DNA of 64,000 bases from positions 1,118,501 to 1,182,500 of the forward strand of contig NZ_CP111079.1 in NCBI RefSeq assembly GCF_026278245.1, in the 5' to 3' direction. The notes beneath the pieces were generated by a model that was not told the origin of the DNA, did not search any database, and saw only the letters and a list, made by a program, of their open reading frames with translations. Source of the stretch: Pontibacter kalidii (lineage in GTDB: Bacteria; Bacteroidota; Bacteroidia; Cytophagales; Hymenobacteraceae). A program made the translations under genes and the position numbers. This document shows positions 55,644-64,000 of this stretch, piece by piece (positions within the stretch are counted from its first letter, which is position 1; every line of letters starts with the position of its first letter).

Positions 55644-56898
55644 AGTTAGCTGCGGGTATAAGCAGGTTAAAATTAGTAGCCTTGATAGAGTAAGGCGCAG
55701 GGTTCGAGAAGCGCTGACTAGAGTAATATTAACATGGTCTTGTGAAGGTATGAAGAAGCTATCCGCTATGTTCGCCCCCAGGTTTGCCATATGGCCCACA
55801 CTCCCCCCTGATGTACATTCCAGATCAGAAACCGAGTGGCGCCCTTTCCCTTTAAACCAGGAAAACTGCAGGATCTTTTCGCGTGCCAGGCAGGCCATAT
55901 GTAGTGCGTGCAAGGCGCTGGGCCTCGGCGCCGGGGATACCATACTTGTGCCAGCATACCATCATGGCTCAGAGGTTGAAGCCCTCCTGCAGGCCGGTCT
56001 GAATATCAAATACTATGAAATTGATAGTGCTTTGGAGCCGGATGAAGATACGTTGCTTCCACTTCTGGACGATCAGGTAAAGGCATTATACCTGATACAC
56101 TACCTGGGTTTTCCGCAAGATGGATCTTGGTGGCGTAAGTGGTGCGACGATAGAAACCTACTGTTGATTGAAGATGCGGCGCAGGCATTTTTATCTACCA
56201 GGGATGAAAGACCTGTAGGTTCCTATGGCCACATGACTGTCTTTTGCCTGTATAAAACATACGGAATACCAGACGGAGGGGCCGTAGTATCAATAAAGCC
56301 ACCTGCACCGCCTCGCCTGCAACCGGTGGTGGGCTACTGGCGCATACTGAAAAGACACCTGAACTGGGTGGCAACAAAAAGGGGGGAAGTAGGCCTTCTC
56401 CATGCTCTTGTTAAACCAACACTTGCCTGGTGGAAGCGCACAAATGATAAGCCCCATGCAGAGTTCGACATGGGGGACCCTGACACGCCACCCACCGTTA
56501 TGACAATAAAGTTATTACCTAGACTCTTGAGTAAAGACACCGCCCAAAAGCGCAGGGAGAACTACCGGTATTTGCTGGAGCACCTTGGCGAAATGGTCCC
56601 AAGTCAGTTCGCTCGGCTGCCAAGTGGAGCTTGTCCCTTCGCTTTCCCACTTGAAGTTCAGGATGCAAGGCTGTTTTTAGAGAGATTGCACCGAAAGGGG
56701 GTTCTAGGCTTACTTTTCTGGATTAACCCGCACCCCTCCCTGCCTGTTGACGATTTTCCCCGCAGCCGTTTTCTTCGGGAACGGGTGTTGGCCTTACCAG
56801 TTCATCAGGAGCTGACCGAACAGGACATGAGAAGGATTGTGAGGGCTGTGCATGAATGCCGGGCACCCCTTCCAACAGAGTTTGTTGCGGCGGGTTAA
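55615..56898 (+). CDS. DegT/DnrJ/EryC1-type PLP aminotransferase
   Basis: Up to 427 aa. PLP-binding landmarks are ALGLGAGDTILVPAYHHGSE, the IEDAAQAF segment (Asp for the pyridine N) and the Schiff-base Lys in FCLYKTYGIPDGGAVV. These are the DegT family features seen in sugar aminotransferases of surface-glycan loci. Likely substrate is a nucleotide-linked keto-sugar, made into an amino-sugar, but this is inference. The start is unclear: TTG 55615 overlaps the deacetylase gene by 29 bases, whereas ATG 55750 would drop 45 residues of basic sequence. Both start regions precede the conserved fold. Confidence 0.8.
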   Translation: MPHQGSHSSEVSCGYKQVKISSLDRVRRRVREALTRVILTWSCEGMKKLSAMFAPRFAIWPTLPPDVHSRSETEWRPFPLNQENCRIFSRARQAICSACKALGLGAGDTILVPAYHHGSEVEALLQAGLNIKYYEIDSALEPDEDTLLPLLDDQVKALYLIHYLGFPQDGSWWRKWCDDRNLLLIEDAAQAFLSTRDERPVGSYGHMTVFCLYKTYGIPDGGAVVSIKPPAPPRLQPVVGYWRILKRHLNWVATKRGEVGLLHALVKPTLAWWKRTNDKPHAEFDMGDPDTPPTVMTIKLLPRLLSKDTAQKRRENYRYLLEHLGEMVPSQFARLPSGACPFAFPLEVQDARLFLERLHRKGVLGLLFWINPHPSLPVDDFPRSRFLRERVLALPVHQELTEQDMRRIVRAVHECRAPLPTEFVAAG

Positions 56899-56958
56899 AG
56901 AAATCGCAAACGTTGGTATACTTGCCCGGAAGCGCTGGGCAAGAAAAATTTTCAAACG

Positions 56959-58623
56959 ATGGCAGCGGTAATAATGTATGATGGAGAAGATATTCCTTTG
57001 AAGGACAAAAAGGGAGGTGCCTTTTTGAAAACAGAACTGCTAGTAGGGGAACAGGCATTTGTTGTTTTTTCAGAGCCGACATTTAAACGTAAGTGGGACT
57101 TGCTCTACGAGGCATGCTCGTGGTGTACCGTTTTCCAGTGTCGTGAGTTTGTGGAAACGTGGTACGAAATATACAGAGAAGAATACGTGCCCGTACTTGT
57201 TATTGCCACTCAAGATACGCACCTGGTGGGCTTGCTGGCGATGGCCCTGCCAAGGATCTGCGTAGATGAGCATGGTATACTTCGGAAGCCGGGAAGAATT
57301 GTGGGGGCCGGGCAGTATGATGCAGAATACCAATGCTGGCTTTCTGATGAGGAACACGGGGAGGGGTTTATAAAGGAGGCGCTCAGGAAGATAGTTAGTA
57401 ATTTCAGGGGCTGTGACATCCATTTCAGGTACCTGCCCCCGACTGTTCCCTTAGCGTGGGCCAGAGCAGATGCTTACTGGCGAAGTAAGCTGGTCATACA
57501 ACCAGCGAGCAGACCTTTAATGGTGACGGGGTCGCCTCAGTTTTCAAAGCTCCTTACAAAACCTGAGTTTAAGAATAAAGCTAATCGCCTGAGGCGCCTT
57601 GGAAAGTTTTGCTTTGAGGTTGTTACACAGAAGAGTTGCTTTGAAGAGATCCTACCCGAACTTGTTATACAGTATGATTTCAGGCAGGGGGCTATGTTTA
57701 ATAAAAATCAGTTCTCAGAGAACCCCCTTAAAACCAGGTTTCTTCTGGCCATATTCGAAAAGAACCTGTTGCATGTATCTGTGCTTAAGGTGGACCAAAA
57801 AATAATGGCAGCTATTGTTGCAGTGGCTGGCAGAGGATGGGTGCACTTAGGCGGGATAAACACCCATGCACCGTATAAGGCTAGATATTACTCGCCAGGC
57901 TTTGTGCATTTTATTATGCTGGGGAAACAGTTGGCGGATAGTGGGGGCGCTGTGTTTGATCTCACTCCAGGAGGAGACGCCTATAAGGAGCGTTTGGCTA
58001 CTGATCATGACCTTGTCTATGAGATGGTACTCCCCGGCAATGCTGTCAGCAGAGCCAAAAGGCAAGTTAAAAAATATTTGTTTAACAGACTTGTGCGTGC
58101 CGGGAAAAGGCCTATGAGTGTAGAGTTGGCGCTTAGGAAGGAAGCATATGTTCTAAAGGTAAAGTTAAGATCAGTGCTCTCGCCAAGTCTTGCTATTTCA
58201 AAGCTTCTGACAAAACAAACAGAGTCGGTTCAAATAAGGCCGGAGATGAACAGGAGTGATGAATCTCAAATCAAAGTTCAGGAAAACGATTTGAAAGCGT
58301 TGTTAGTATATAAGCCTTCCAAGTATGATTTGTCGCGATGGGAATTTCTGGAGTCAGCTATGCACCGTTTGGAAGCAGGGGATACCTGCTATACCTGGAG
58401 CAGTGCCGGACAGCTGAAGGCTTGCGCCTGGCTTATTGGTTCGGCGGTGGGTTCAGAAGTATCAGCACCTGCCGAAACACCAATGCTGGAACTAATCTAT
58501 TGCCAGCCCGAGGCAAAGGCGCTACTGCCTGCTTTTCTTTCTGCAGTTGCCCGTCGTATTCAAAAGGAGAACCAAGCACCGGTGTATGTGCAAAGTATGT
58601 GCAGCGGTGATCTCTCTCGATAG
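56959..58623 (+). CDS. FemAB/CelD-like acyltransferase 1, two-domain
   Basis: 554 aa. The main domain (about 30-370) is a GNAT fold of the Acetyltransf_6 (CelD/BcsL, FemAB-like) type. Landmarks are WDLLYEACSWCTVFQCREFV near the start, VQYDFRQGAMFNK-like region, KIMAAIVAVAGRGWVHLGGI and FDLTPGGDAYKERLATDHDL near the end. After a linker, a second part (about 430-554) is also found in the next gene: PSKYDLSRWEFLESAMHRLE and GDTCYTWSSAGQLKACAW. I do not recognise this C-terminal domain. The protein may acylate or add an amino-acyl group to the EPS or its lipid-linked precursor; substrate unknown. Confidence 0.82.
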   Translation: MAAVIMYDGEDIPLKDKKGGAFLKTELLVGEQAFVVFSEPTFKRKWDLLYEACSWCTVFQCREFVETWYEIYREEYVPVLVIATQDTHLVGLLAMALPRICVDEHGILRKPGRIVGAGQYDAEYQCWLSDEEHGEGFIKEALRKIVSNFRGCDIHFRYLPPTVPLAWARADAYWRSKLVIQPASRPLMVTGSPQFSKLLTKPEFKNKANRLRRLGKFCFEVVTQKSCFEEILPELVIQYDFRQGAMFNKNQFSENPLKTRFLLAIFEKNLLHVSVLKVDQKIMAAIVAVAGRGWVHLGGINTHAPYKARYYSPGFVHFIMLGKQLADSGGAVFDLTPGGDAYKERLATDHDLVYEMVLPGNAVSRAKRQVKKYLFNRLVRAGKRPMSVELALRKEAYVLKVKLRSVLSPSLAISKLLTKQTESVQIRPEMNRSDESQIKVQENDLKALLVYKPSKYDLSRWEFLESAMHRLEAGDTCYTWSSAGQLKACAWLIGSAVGSEVSAPAETPMLELIYCQPEAKALLPAFLSAVARRIQKENQAPVYVQSMCSGDLSR

Positions 58624-58724
58624 GATATGGCACCCTGTGCCCTAAGCACGTAGTGCTACGGTGTGCTAAGTATATTACTGTTTAATATTTAGTTTCTTGA
58701 TAAGTTCTTTTAATACAGTAGAGA

Positions 58725-60347
58725 ATGTTCCAATTCACAACGATGGGCGCCACACCTAAGCACATAGTATCCAGTGGTATAGCTAAGCTTGATGTACTGA
58801 CAGGGGAGGATGTGTTATCCTTGATGCAGAAGGAAGAGTTTCAGTTAGCATGGGAAGCCTTACATGATGCATGTCCCTGGGGTACGGCCTTCCAAAGCTA
58901 CACGTATGTTGCCACTTGGTACCATGTATACCGCAACGTTTACCAACCTATCCTGATCAGGTGTACCTTAGCCGGAAAGCTTATAGGGTTGCTCGCCCTG
59001 GCACAGGAGAGCAACAGGTTGATTGTTGGTGCTGGTGGGGAACAAGCCGAGTACCAGGTGTGGATTGCCAGACCCGAAGATGAGGAGGAATTTGTGAGTG
59101 CCGCCTTTCAGGAAGTAGTAAAGCAATTCCCAGGAACTGCCATACGCCTGAAGTATGTGCCCGGAGGGGTAAGTATGAGCTGGGCTACTAAAAGCTCCTT
59201 CTGGAGGAGACATTGCCTCGTGCGCACTGTCAATCAGCCACTGATGGTCATAAACGCAGATAATTTGAATGATGAGCTTCGGAAAAAGAACCGGCGCGAG
59301 AAAATTAACCGCTTAAAGCGGCTAGGTCGCCTGAACTTCGAGCGGGTAGACAATGCGAAGCGTTTTAATGAAGTCATTGATGAATTAACGATTCAATCAG
59401 ATTTCAGAAAGGGGGCCATGTTCAACAGGACCTTATTCCAGGAAGACCCTCGTAGGAGGCAGTTTCTCACGCTACTATTTGAAAGAGGTCTCCTGCATAC
59501 TACATTGTTAACAGTGGATGAGAAAATAATCGCCTCTAATGCAGGGGTGACAGGAAAAGGGTGGCTTCATTTGCAGGGACTAAATACCCATTGCCCGACC
59601 TTTGCCAAATACTCTCCGGGTATCCTTCACTTCTTGTTTCTAGGAAAACAACTGGCAGAAGAAGGTATAACTGTATTTGATCTTACCCCAGGCACAGACC
59701 CTTATAAAAGCATCCTTGCCACAGAGTACGGAGTCGCCTACCAACTTGATATTGTAGGGGGCTACTCCAAGTTTATCAGGGGCTTCACCATGCACATGAA
59801 GAGGCGGGTAAAATCAGGGGCAATGGCTGTTGGCATTAGGCAGGAAACCCTGAGAATGCTCCAAAAGAAGGTAAAGCAACTCCAGATCCGAGCAGGCAGT
59901 GGTATTTTATTCATGTTCCCAGACAAAGTATCTAGAGTGCATACGGTTCTTGTTTCTGATATAAATTTCCGAAATATAACGGCAGCGGTGTCTTTGCAAT
60001 ACTGCAGTTTAAAAGAGCTGATGAATTATGTTCCCTCCAAATCAGGACCTACACGTTGGGAGTTTTTAGAGGTTGCCATGCGGCGCTTAGAAACCGGAGA
60101 AAGGTGTTATACCTGGAGTGAGAACAGCGTTTTGCTTGGCTGCGCGTGGGTTGGTGTGCCGGCGCCTGCTTTGAGTGAAGTGCATACGGAGGGCGGAGTC
60201 ATAATTGAGCTTTCCTACTGCCACACATCAGCTAGGGTAAAGCTTCCAATGTTCTTGAGGGCAGTAGCTGCGCAGGTACAGCATGAGAAACCAGGTCCTG
60301 TTTATGCTTTGGTTAGTACTAAGGATTTTCCTGCATGCTCGGCTTAA
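58725..60347 (+). CDS. FemAB/CelD-like acyltransferase 2, two-domain
   Basis: 540 aa and a paralog of the preceding protein across the whole length: WEALHDACPWGTAFQSYTYV, then VSMSWATKSSFWRRHCLV, SDFRKGAMFNRTLFQEDPRR, KIIASNAGVTGKGWLHLQGL and FDLTPGTDPYKSILATEYGV. The shared C-terminal part has PSKSGPTRWEFLEVAMRRLE and GERCYTWSENSVLLGCAW. The two genes lie in tandem with a 101-base gap, so they arose by tandem duplication followed by strong divergence. They could form a heterodimer or act on different positions of a repeat unit. Substrate unknown. Confidence 0.82.
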   Translation: MFQFTTMGATPKHIVSSGIAKLDVLTGEDVLSLMQKEEFQLAWEALHDACPWGTAFQSYTYVATWYHVYRNVYQPILIRCTLAGKLIGLLALAQESNRLIVGAGGEQAEYQVWIARPEDEEEFVSAAFQEVVKQFPGTAIRLKYVPGGVSMSWATKSSFWRRHCLVRTVNQPLMVINADNLNDELRKKNRREKINRLKRLGRLNFERVDNAKRFNEVIDELTIQSDFRKGAMFNRTLFQEDPRRRQFLTLLFERGLLHTTLLTVDEKIIASNAGVTGKGWLHLQGLNTHCPTFAKYSPGILHFLFLGKQLAEEGITVFDLTPGTDPYKSILATEYGVAYQLDIVGGYSKFIRGFTMHMKRRVKSGAMAVGIRQETLRMLQKKVKQLQIRAGSGILFMFPDKVSRVHTVLVSDINFRNITAAVSLQYCSLKELMNYVPSKSGPTRWEFLEVAMRRLETGERCYTWSENSVLLGCAWVGVPAPALSEVHTEGGVIIELSYCHTSARVKLPMFLRAVAAQVQHEKPGPVYALVSTKDFPACSA

Positions 60348-61059
60348 TCATCTGCTGAACGACCCCATTAAATAGCCTAACATTAATATTTTGCCCTGTA
60401 GTACGAAATCTATTCCATAAACAAATTTATAACACAAGGTGTATTTTTGTTCGGTAGAAATTTTAGTATTATAATAAAAATATTTATTTAGAATTTTAGT
60501 CAATTTTGAGTCTGTTGTTCTACTGATTTTATAGCATTATGTACGGTTTGTTTTGTTTTAGCTATTGTAATTGTACCATTCACCAGGTTTTGAGTTAAGC
60601 TGGCCAACCTCAAGCAATAACAGAGGTGGTAGTTGCCAATTATTGGAAGTGTATTCTAAGATTTTTAGTGAAATTTATAAGTATCCAATATTATCCTTCT
60701 CTATTATTGTAACGTAGAAGGAATGTGTAAACAATAAATTGGGTTATTTTAATTTAGGAAAGTGAAATGTAAAATCTTTATTAAATAGTTTTCGGATATT
60801 CGAGGCAATAAGGGTAGGTGTGTTTCTTAGGAAAATTCAATATATAGCTTATGTTTAATTTAAAGCAATAGCTGCTATTTCCTGTGCAAGATTAAAAGAT
60901 ACCAATTCCGTGACAATCAGATAAATTTACACGATTTTATCAGCTATAAGACAAAGATTGTTGTGCTTCCCCATTCCTACCTAAGTGCTGGACTTGCTGC
61001 AATCCACTTGTGCAGGGATTATGAAATGAATGTAATGGTTACCAATTAAGTGCAATACT
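60348..61059. other. AT-rich 700-base leader upstream of the sugar transferase
   Basis: A 712-base gap, strongly AT-rich, without a supported gene. No clear terminator follows the acyltransferase gene and no strong promoter match was found. The length would allow a long 5' leader of the sugar transferase gene. No palindrome stands out. Confidence 0.5.
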
Positions 61060-62445
61060 ATGATAAGAGCTAGACAAAATTCTTCGTCATCTTCTTGGGA
61101 AAAAGATATTCTAACTATTGTACTTACTTTTATAATTCTCTTCAGTATAGCAGATATCGTTTCCTTTGTAGAAACTCACTGGCTCATCATCATCAATGTA
61201 TTCCTATTATGGATAATAACTGGATATACCAGAACAAAGTCGAACATTGGCATGCCAGAGTCTCGCCATATCCCCCGGTTAACTAATTTCATCAAGTCCT
61301 ACCTGGTGCTGTTGTGCCTGGCAAGTATGCTCTATTATTTAAACCCTGAAATTTTAAACAGGGTCTTTTCTAATAAGAAGGTGTTTGCTGCTTTTGCCTT
61401 AGGATTCCCTATCTTAGGTATACCGCTCAACTTTATCGTGGGAGGAGTTATTAATCACATAAAATCAAGTACAGTACCAGGCAGGCATACCTTGATAGCC
61501 GGAGTTGGCAGTCTAGCCAAGGATGTTGAAGAGGAAGTTTGTGGGCAGAAGGTGAAGGGTTTCTTAAAACTCAAGGAGGAAGAAGAGTGCCAGGTAAACC
61601 AGGATAGAGTAGTGGGTGGAATTGACAAGATACATGAGTATCTACAGAATAATATTGTGGATGAGATCGTAATTGCCATACCTGTTAAACCATCCAAAAA
61701 GATACGCAACTTACTTTCTGTCGCGGACCATTATGGCGTAAGGGTAAAGTATGTTCCAGATTATCAGAGTGTGTTTGGGGATCACTACCGCACTAAACGA
61801 TACGGCCACCTGGAAGCAGTACATGTAAGGCAACTACCGCTGGATAACACGTATGCTTCTTTTGCCAAGAGCGCTTTTGATATTATGTTCTCGACTTTAG
61901 CACTGCTTGCTCTGCTCCCATTGTTCCTCGTACTTGCCGTGCTGATTAAATTGGATTCGCCTGGTCCTATTTTTTACTGCCCTATAAGGATAGGGAAGGG
62001 GGGTAAACCGTTCAGAGTTTATAAATTCAGGACAATGGCTGTTTGTGACGATGTGTTCGGCGGAATTATGTCCACTCAGAAAAATGATCCGAGAATAACA
62101 AGGCTTGGACATTTCATGAGAAAGTATAGCCTGGATGAACTACCCCAATTCATGAACGTGCTACTGGGCGAAATGAGTGTGGTAGGACCAAGGCCCCACA
62201 GAAGTTTCCTAAACAGGCAGCTGCAGGAAAGTGAGGATAAGTATATGATCCGACACTATTATAAGCCAGGTATAACCGGATGGGCTCAGGTAAATGGCTG
62301 GAGAGGACCAACAGACACAAAAGAGCAAAAAAGCCAACGCACATTGCATGATATCTGGTATATGGAGAATTGGTCTTTCATGCTCGATCTGAAAATAGTA
62401 TACATGACAATATTTGGAAGTAATACACATAAGAGTGCTTTTTAG
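61060..62445 (+). CDS. Polyprenyl-phosphate sugar transferase (WcaJ/WbaP type)
   Basis: 461 aa with about four N-terminal helices (residues about 17-135), a Rossmann-like middle domain (HTLIAGVGSLAKDVEEEV, VDEIVIAIPVK) and the C-terminal bacterial sugar transferase domain (about 270-461). The latter has a fifth hydrophobic segment, SPGPIFYCPIRIGKGGKPFR, YKFRTMAVCDD, RKYSLDELPQFMNVLLGEMS, VGPRPHRSFLNRQ and YKPGITGWAQVNGWRG. It transfers a sugar phosphate from UDP-sugar to undecaprenyl phosphate and so starts the repeat unit. It is the priming enzyme for this EPS locus. Confidence 0.92.
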   Translation: MIRARQNSSSSSWEKDILTIVLTFIILFSIADIVSFVETHWLIIINVFLLWIITGYTRTKSNIGMPESRHIPRLTNFIKSYLVLLCLASMLYYLNPEILNRVFSNKKVFAAFALGFPILGIPLNFIVGGVINHIKSSTVPGRHTLIAGVGSLAKDVEEEVCGQKVKGFLKLKEEEECQVNQDRVVGGIDKIHEYLQNNIVDEIVIAIPVKPSKKIRNLLSVADHYGVRVKYVPDYQSVFGDHYRTKRYGHLEAVHVRQLPLDNTYASFAKSAFDIMFSTLALLALLPLFLVLAVLIKLDSPGPIFYCPIRIGKGGKPFRVYKFRTMAVCDDVFGGIMSTQKNDPRITRLGHFMRKYSLDELPQFMNVLLGEMSVVGPRPHRSFLNRQLQESEDKYMIRHYYKPGITGWAQVNGWRGPTDTKEQKSQRTLHDIWYMENWSFMLDLKIVYMTIFGSNTHKSAF

Positions 62446-62613
62446 TCTTACGTACCTCTTATATCAGCCTGGATACTATTTTACGCATAAGACAAGGGAC
62501 TTATACTTGCACGTAACCAGACATAACATCTGATACATCGCTACTTTTTGGTACCTCAGTAGAAATAAGCTTTAGTATACTTTTGGTATCGCAGGCTTAG
62601 TGCTAAGGTCAAT

Positions 62614-62675
62614 AGGCCCCTACCAACAGAAAAGCTCGCAACTGATGTTGCGAGCTTTTCTGTTGGTAGGGGCCT
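62614..62675. terminator. Long perfect hairpin between convergent sugar transferase and wecB
   Basis: A 29-bp perfect stem (62614-62642 with 62647-62675) and a TGAT loop lie between the 3' ends of the plus-strand sugar transferase gene and the minus-strand wecB gene. The A/T content of the flanks allows termination on both strands. Confidence 0.78.
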
Positions 62676-62747
62676 CTCCGTTATTCTGATCGTGAGTGAG
62701 TGTAAGTTATCTGAAAACAGCTTACCTATAAACTTGTGAAAGGTGGT

Positions 62748-63842
62748 TTAGCTGTAGAGCTCTATTAATTTCTGAACAATCCTTTCTGATGCCTTGCCAT
62801 CCCAAAGAGGGGGCACCCCGCCTCTTTTCCAATCTCCCTTTAGAAGCTTATCTAGATAGGGCTTAAGATGCGACGGGTTCGTTCCTATCAGCTCATTCGT
62901 GCCGATTGTAATTGTCTCCGGACGTTCTGTATTATCTCTGAGTGTTAGGCAGGGTACCCCCATCACTGTGGTTTCCTCAGTAATTCCTCCCGAATCAGTA
63001 ATAACCCCTTTAGAGTGCTTTACAAGGTAATTGAATTGAAGGTACGATAAGGGTTCAACAAAATAAAGGCGCTCATCTGATATGCTAAGTTCCTCCAAAT
63101 GCCTGGCAGTACGAGGATGTACCGGGAAAATTATCGGGTATTCGCCAGTTCCCTCAATGATGGCATTCATCATAGCTTTTAACTTACTTTGTTCATCTAC
63201 ATTGGCAGGTCTGTGTAAGGTTAGGGTAAAGTAGGCACGTTCCTGTAGTTTAACTCCCCGCACAGTTATCTCAGGGTCCTTTAGCCTGCCAATATTGGAG
63301 AGTAAGGTATCTATCATCGTGTTCCCGACAAAGTGGATCCTATCAGGCTGAACCCCACTCCTCAGAAGGTTCTCATTTGCTGTCTGAGAAGTTGTAAAGA
63401 AATGATCAGTTATACTGTCCGTTACGATACGGTTAATTTCCTCGGGCATTGACATGTCTCCTGAGCGAATACCGCCTTCCACATGGGCTACATCCACCCT
63501 AAGCTTTTTAGCCGTAATGGAACAGGCCATTGTTGAGGTAACATCACCAACAACTACAACCACATCGGGCCTGTTTTCCAGGATCTCCTTTTCGAAACGA
63601 ACCATGATCGCAGCGGTCTGCTCTGCCTGTGTTCCTCCGCCGGCCTCCAGGTTAACTTCAGGGGCTGGAATATTAAGCTCCTCAAAGAAGTTCTCCGACA
63701 TTTTTTTGTCGTAGTGCTGGCCGGTATGTACTAACCTGTAGGTTATCTCTTTTCCGGCTTGCTGTGCTTGTTCTATCGCCTTTATGATGGGGGCTATTTT
63801 CATAAAGTTAGGCCTTGCGCCGGCAACAATCGTGATCTTCAT
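62748..63842 (-). CDS. wecB: UDP-N-acetylglucosamine 2-epimerase (non-hydrolysing)
   Basis: A 364-aa GT-B-like enzyme with typical motifs: KITIVAGARPNFMKIAPIIK at the start, YRLVHTGQHYDKKMS, VVVVGDVTSTMACSITAKKL and VDVAHVEGGIRSGDMSMPEE. Further on are FTLTLHRPANVD, the TDSGGITEETTVMGVPCLTL loop (UDP site) and TERPETITIGTNELIG. It makes UDP-ManNAc from UDP-GlcNAc for surface polysaccharide. It is convergent with the sugar transferase gene, and the gene upstream on the same strand is only partly in the window. Confidence 0.93.
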   Translation of the reverse strand: MKITIVAGARPNFMKIAPIIKAIEQAQQAGKEITYRLVHTGQHYDKKMSENFFEELNIPAPEVNLEAGGGTQAEQTAAIMVRFEKEILENRPDVVVVVGDVTSTMACSITAKKLRVDVAHVEGGIRSGDMSMPEEINRIVTDSITDHFFTTSQTANENLLRSGVQPDRIHFVGNTMIDTLLSNIGRLKDPEITVRGVKLQERAYFTLTLHRPANVDEQSKLKAMMNAIIEGTGEYPIIFPVHPRTARHLEELSISDERLYFVEPLSYLQFNYLVKHSKGVITDSGGITEETTVMGVPCLTLRDNTERPETITIGTNELIGTNPSHLKPYLDKLLKGDWKRGGVPPLWDGKASERIVQKLIELYS

Positions 63843-63905
63843 AGTAGTACTGTAGAGGATGAGTAATGTGCAGTCATATTTAGGGAAGGTTCTAAGTTAT
63901 TAATC

Positions 63906-64000
63906 TTAAACAGCGGTTCTTTTCCGGTTATAAACCATCTCCCTGAGCAGGGCGTACAAAAAGTAGGTGTTACACATGGCGTAGCGTTTTGCAAGTCTTT
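63906..64000 (-). CDS. 3' end of a gene that leaves the window (partial)
   Basis: A minus-strand frame open to the window edge ends at a TAA at 63906-63908. The visible C-terminus reads RLAKRYAMCNTYFLYALLRE and then MVYNRKRTAV, a basic, helical tail of about 31 codons. The gap to the wecB start is 63 bases, so it is probably in the same operon as wecB. Basic, amphipathic tails like this occur in glycosyltransferases of EPS loci, but the identity cannot be judged. Confidence 0.55.
   Translation of the reverse strand, partial: RLAKRYAMCNTYFLYALLREMVYNRKRTAV

Overview
The window looks like a chromosome segment of a Bacteroidota bacterium, most likely Cytophagales/Hymenobacteraceae (Pontibacter-like). 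This is inferred from two secreted proteins with C-terminal type IX secretion (T9SS) sorting domains, PorT-like beta-barrel proteins, DUF4256, the succinylase-type dapD, the general look of the proteins, roughly half GC content, weak Shine-Dalgarno signals and a TAnnTTTG-type promoter box. A 7-mer (AAGTATA / TATACTT) recurs about 100 times on both strands and in genes as well as gaps. It gives the DNA a strong signature.

Layout. 1-940: gene-free mosaic of palindromes and short repeats, with related copies at 12.9-13.8 kb and 23.7-24.6 kb and a weaker one near 28 kb. 1.0-5.5 kb: housekeeping and accessory genes (a 35-aa Lys-rich protein, an acidic protein, a Nudix hydrolase, a FUSC/YccS-like membrane protein, a YpfJ-type zinc metallopeptidase). 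5.5-8.4 kb: an AT-rich insert with one OLD-family ATPase/TOPRIM nuclease. 8.4-12.8 kb: single-gene units (DUF4256, SRPBCC, class C beta-lactamase-like hydrolase, DnaQ-like exonuclease, outer-membrane barrel). 13.9-16.4 kb: a four-gene operon around a TelA-family toxic anion resistance protein. Two of the four genes overlap the next by a few bases, and the partners are uncharacterised.

16.6-23.6 kb: an AraC-type regulator followed by catB-catC-catA-pcaD-pcaIJ(fused)-pcaF. This is a full ortho-cleavage (beta-ketoadipate) route from catechol to succinyl-CoA and acetyl-CoA. 24.7-31.2 kb: an M16 protease pair (one active, one lacking the zinc motif), another serine hydrolase and a large helical protein. 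31.3-35.6 kb: leuA-leuC-leuD-leuB. 35.9-38.0 kb: mnmE and a thioredoxin-like lipoprotein. 38.1-42.9 kb: a Mn/Zn/Fe ABC importer whose order (binding protein, ATPase, permease fused to a DtxR-like repressor, second permease) matches chlamydial ytgABCD, headed by a separate MntR-type repressor. 43-46.2 kb: fabH, a GT4 glycosyltransferase and dapD.

46.3-64 kb: an exopolysaccharide or surface-glycan locus with two paralogous T9SS cargo proteins, a GT2 glycosyltransferase, two related polysaccharide lyase-like proteins (one with duplicated Ig-like modules), a polysaccharide deacetylase, a DegT-type aminotransferase, tandem FemAB/CelD-like acyltransferases that share an unrecognised C-terminal domain, a polyprenyl-phosphate sugar transferase, UDP-GlcNAc 2-epimerase (wecB) and the 3' end of one more gene. 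This locus is the best candidate in the window for an undescribed system. The ytgCR-type fusion and the repeat/heptamer landscape are the other notable items. No tRNA, rRNA, CRISPR array, transposase gene or complete prophage was seen.
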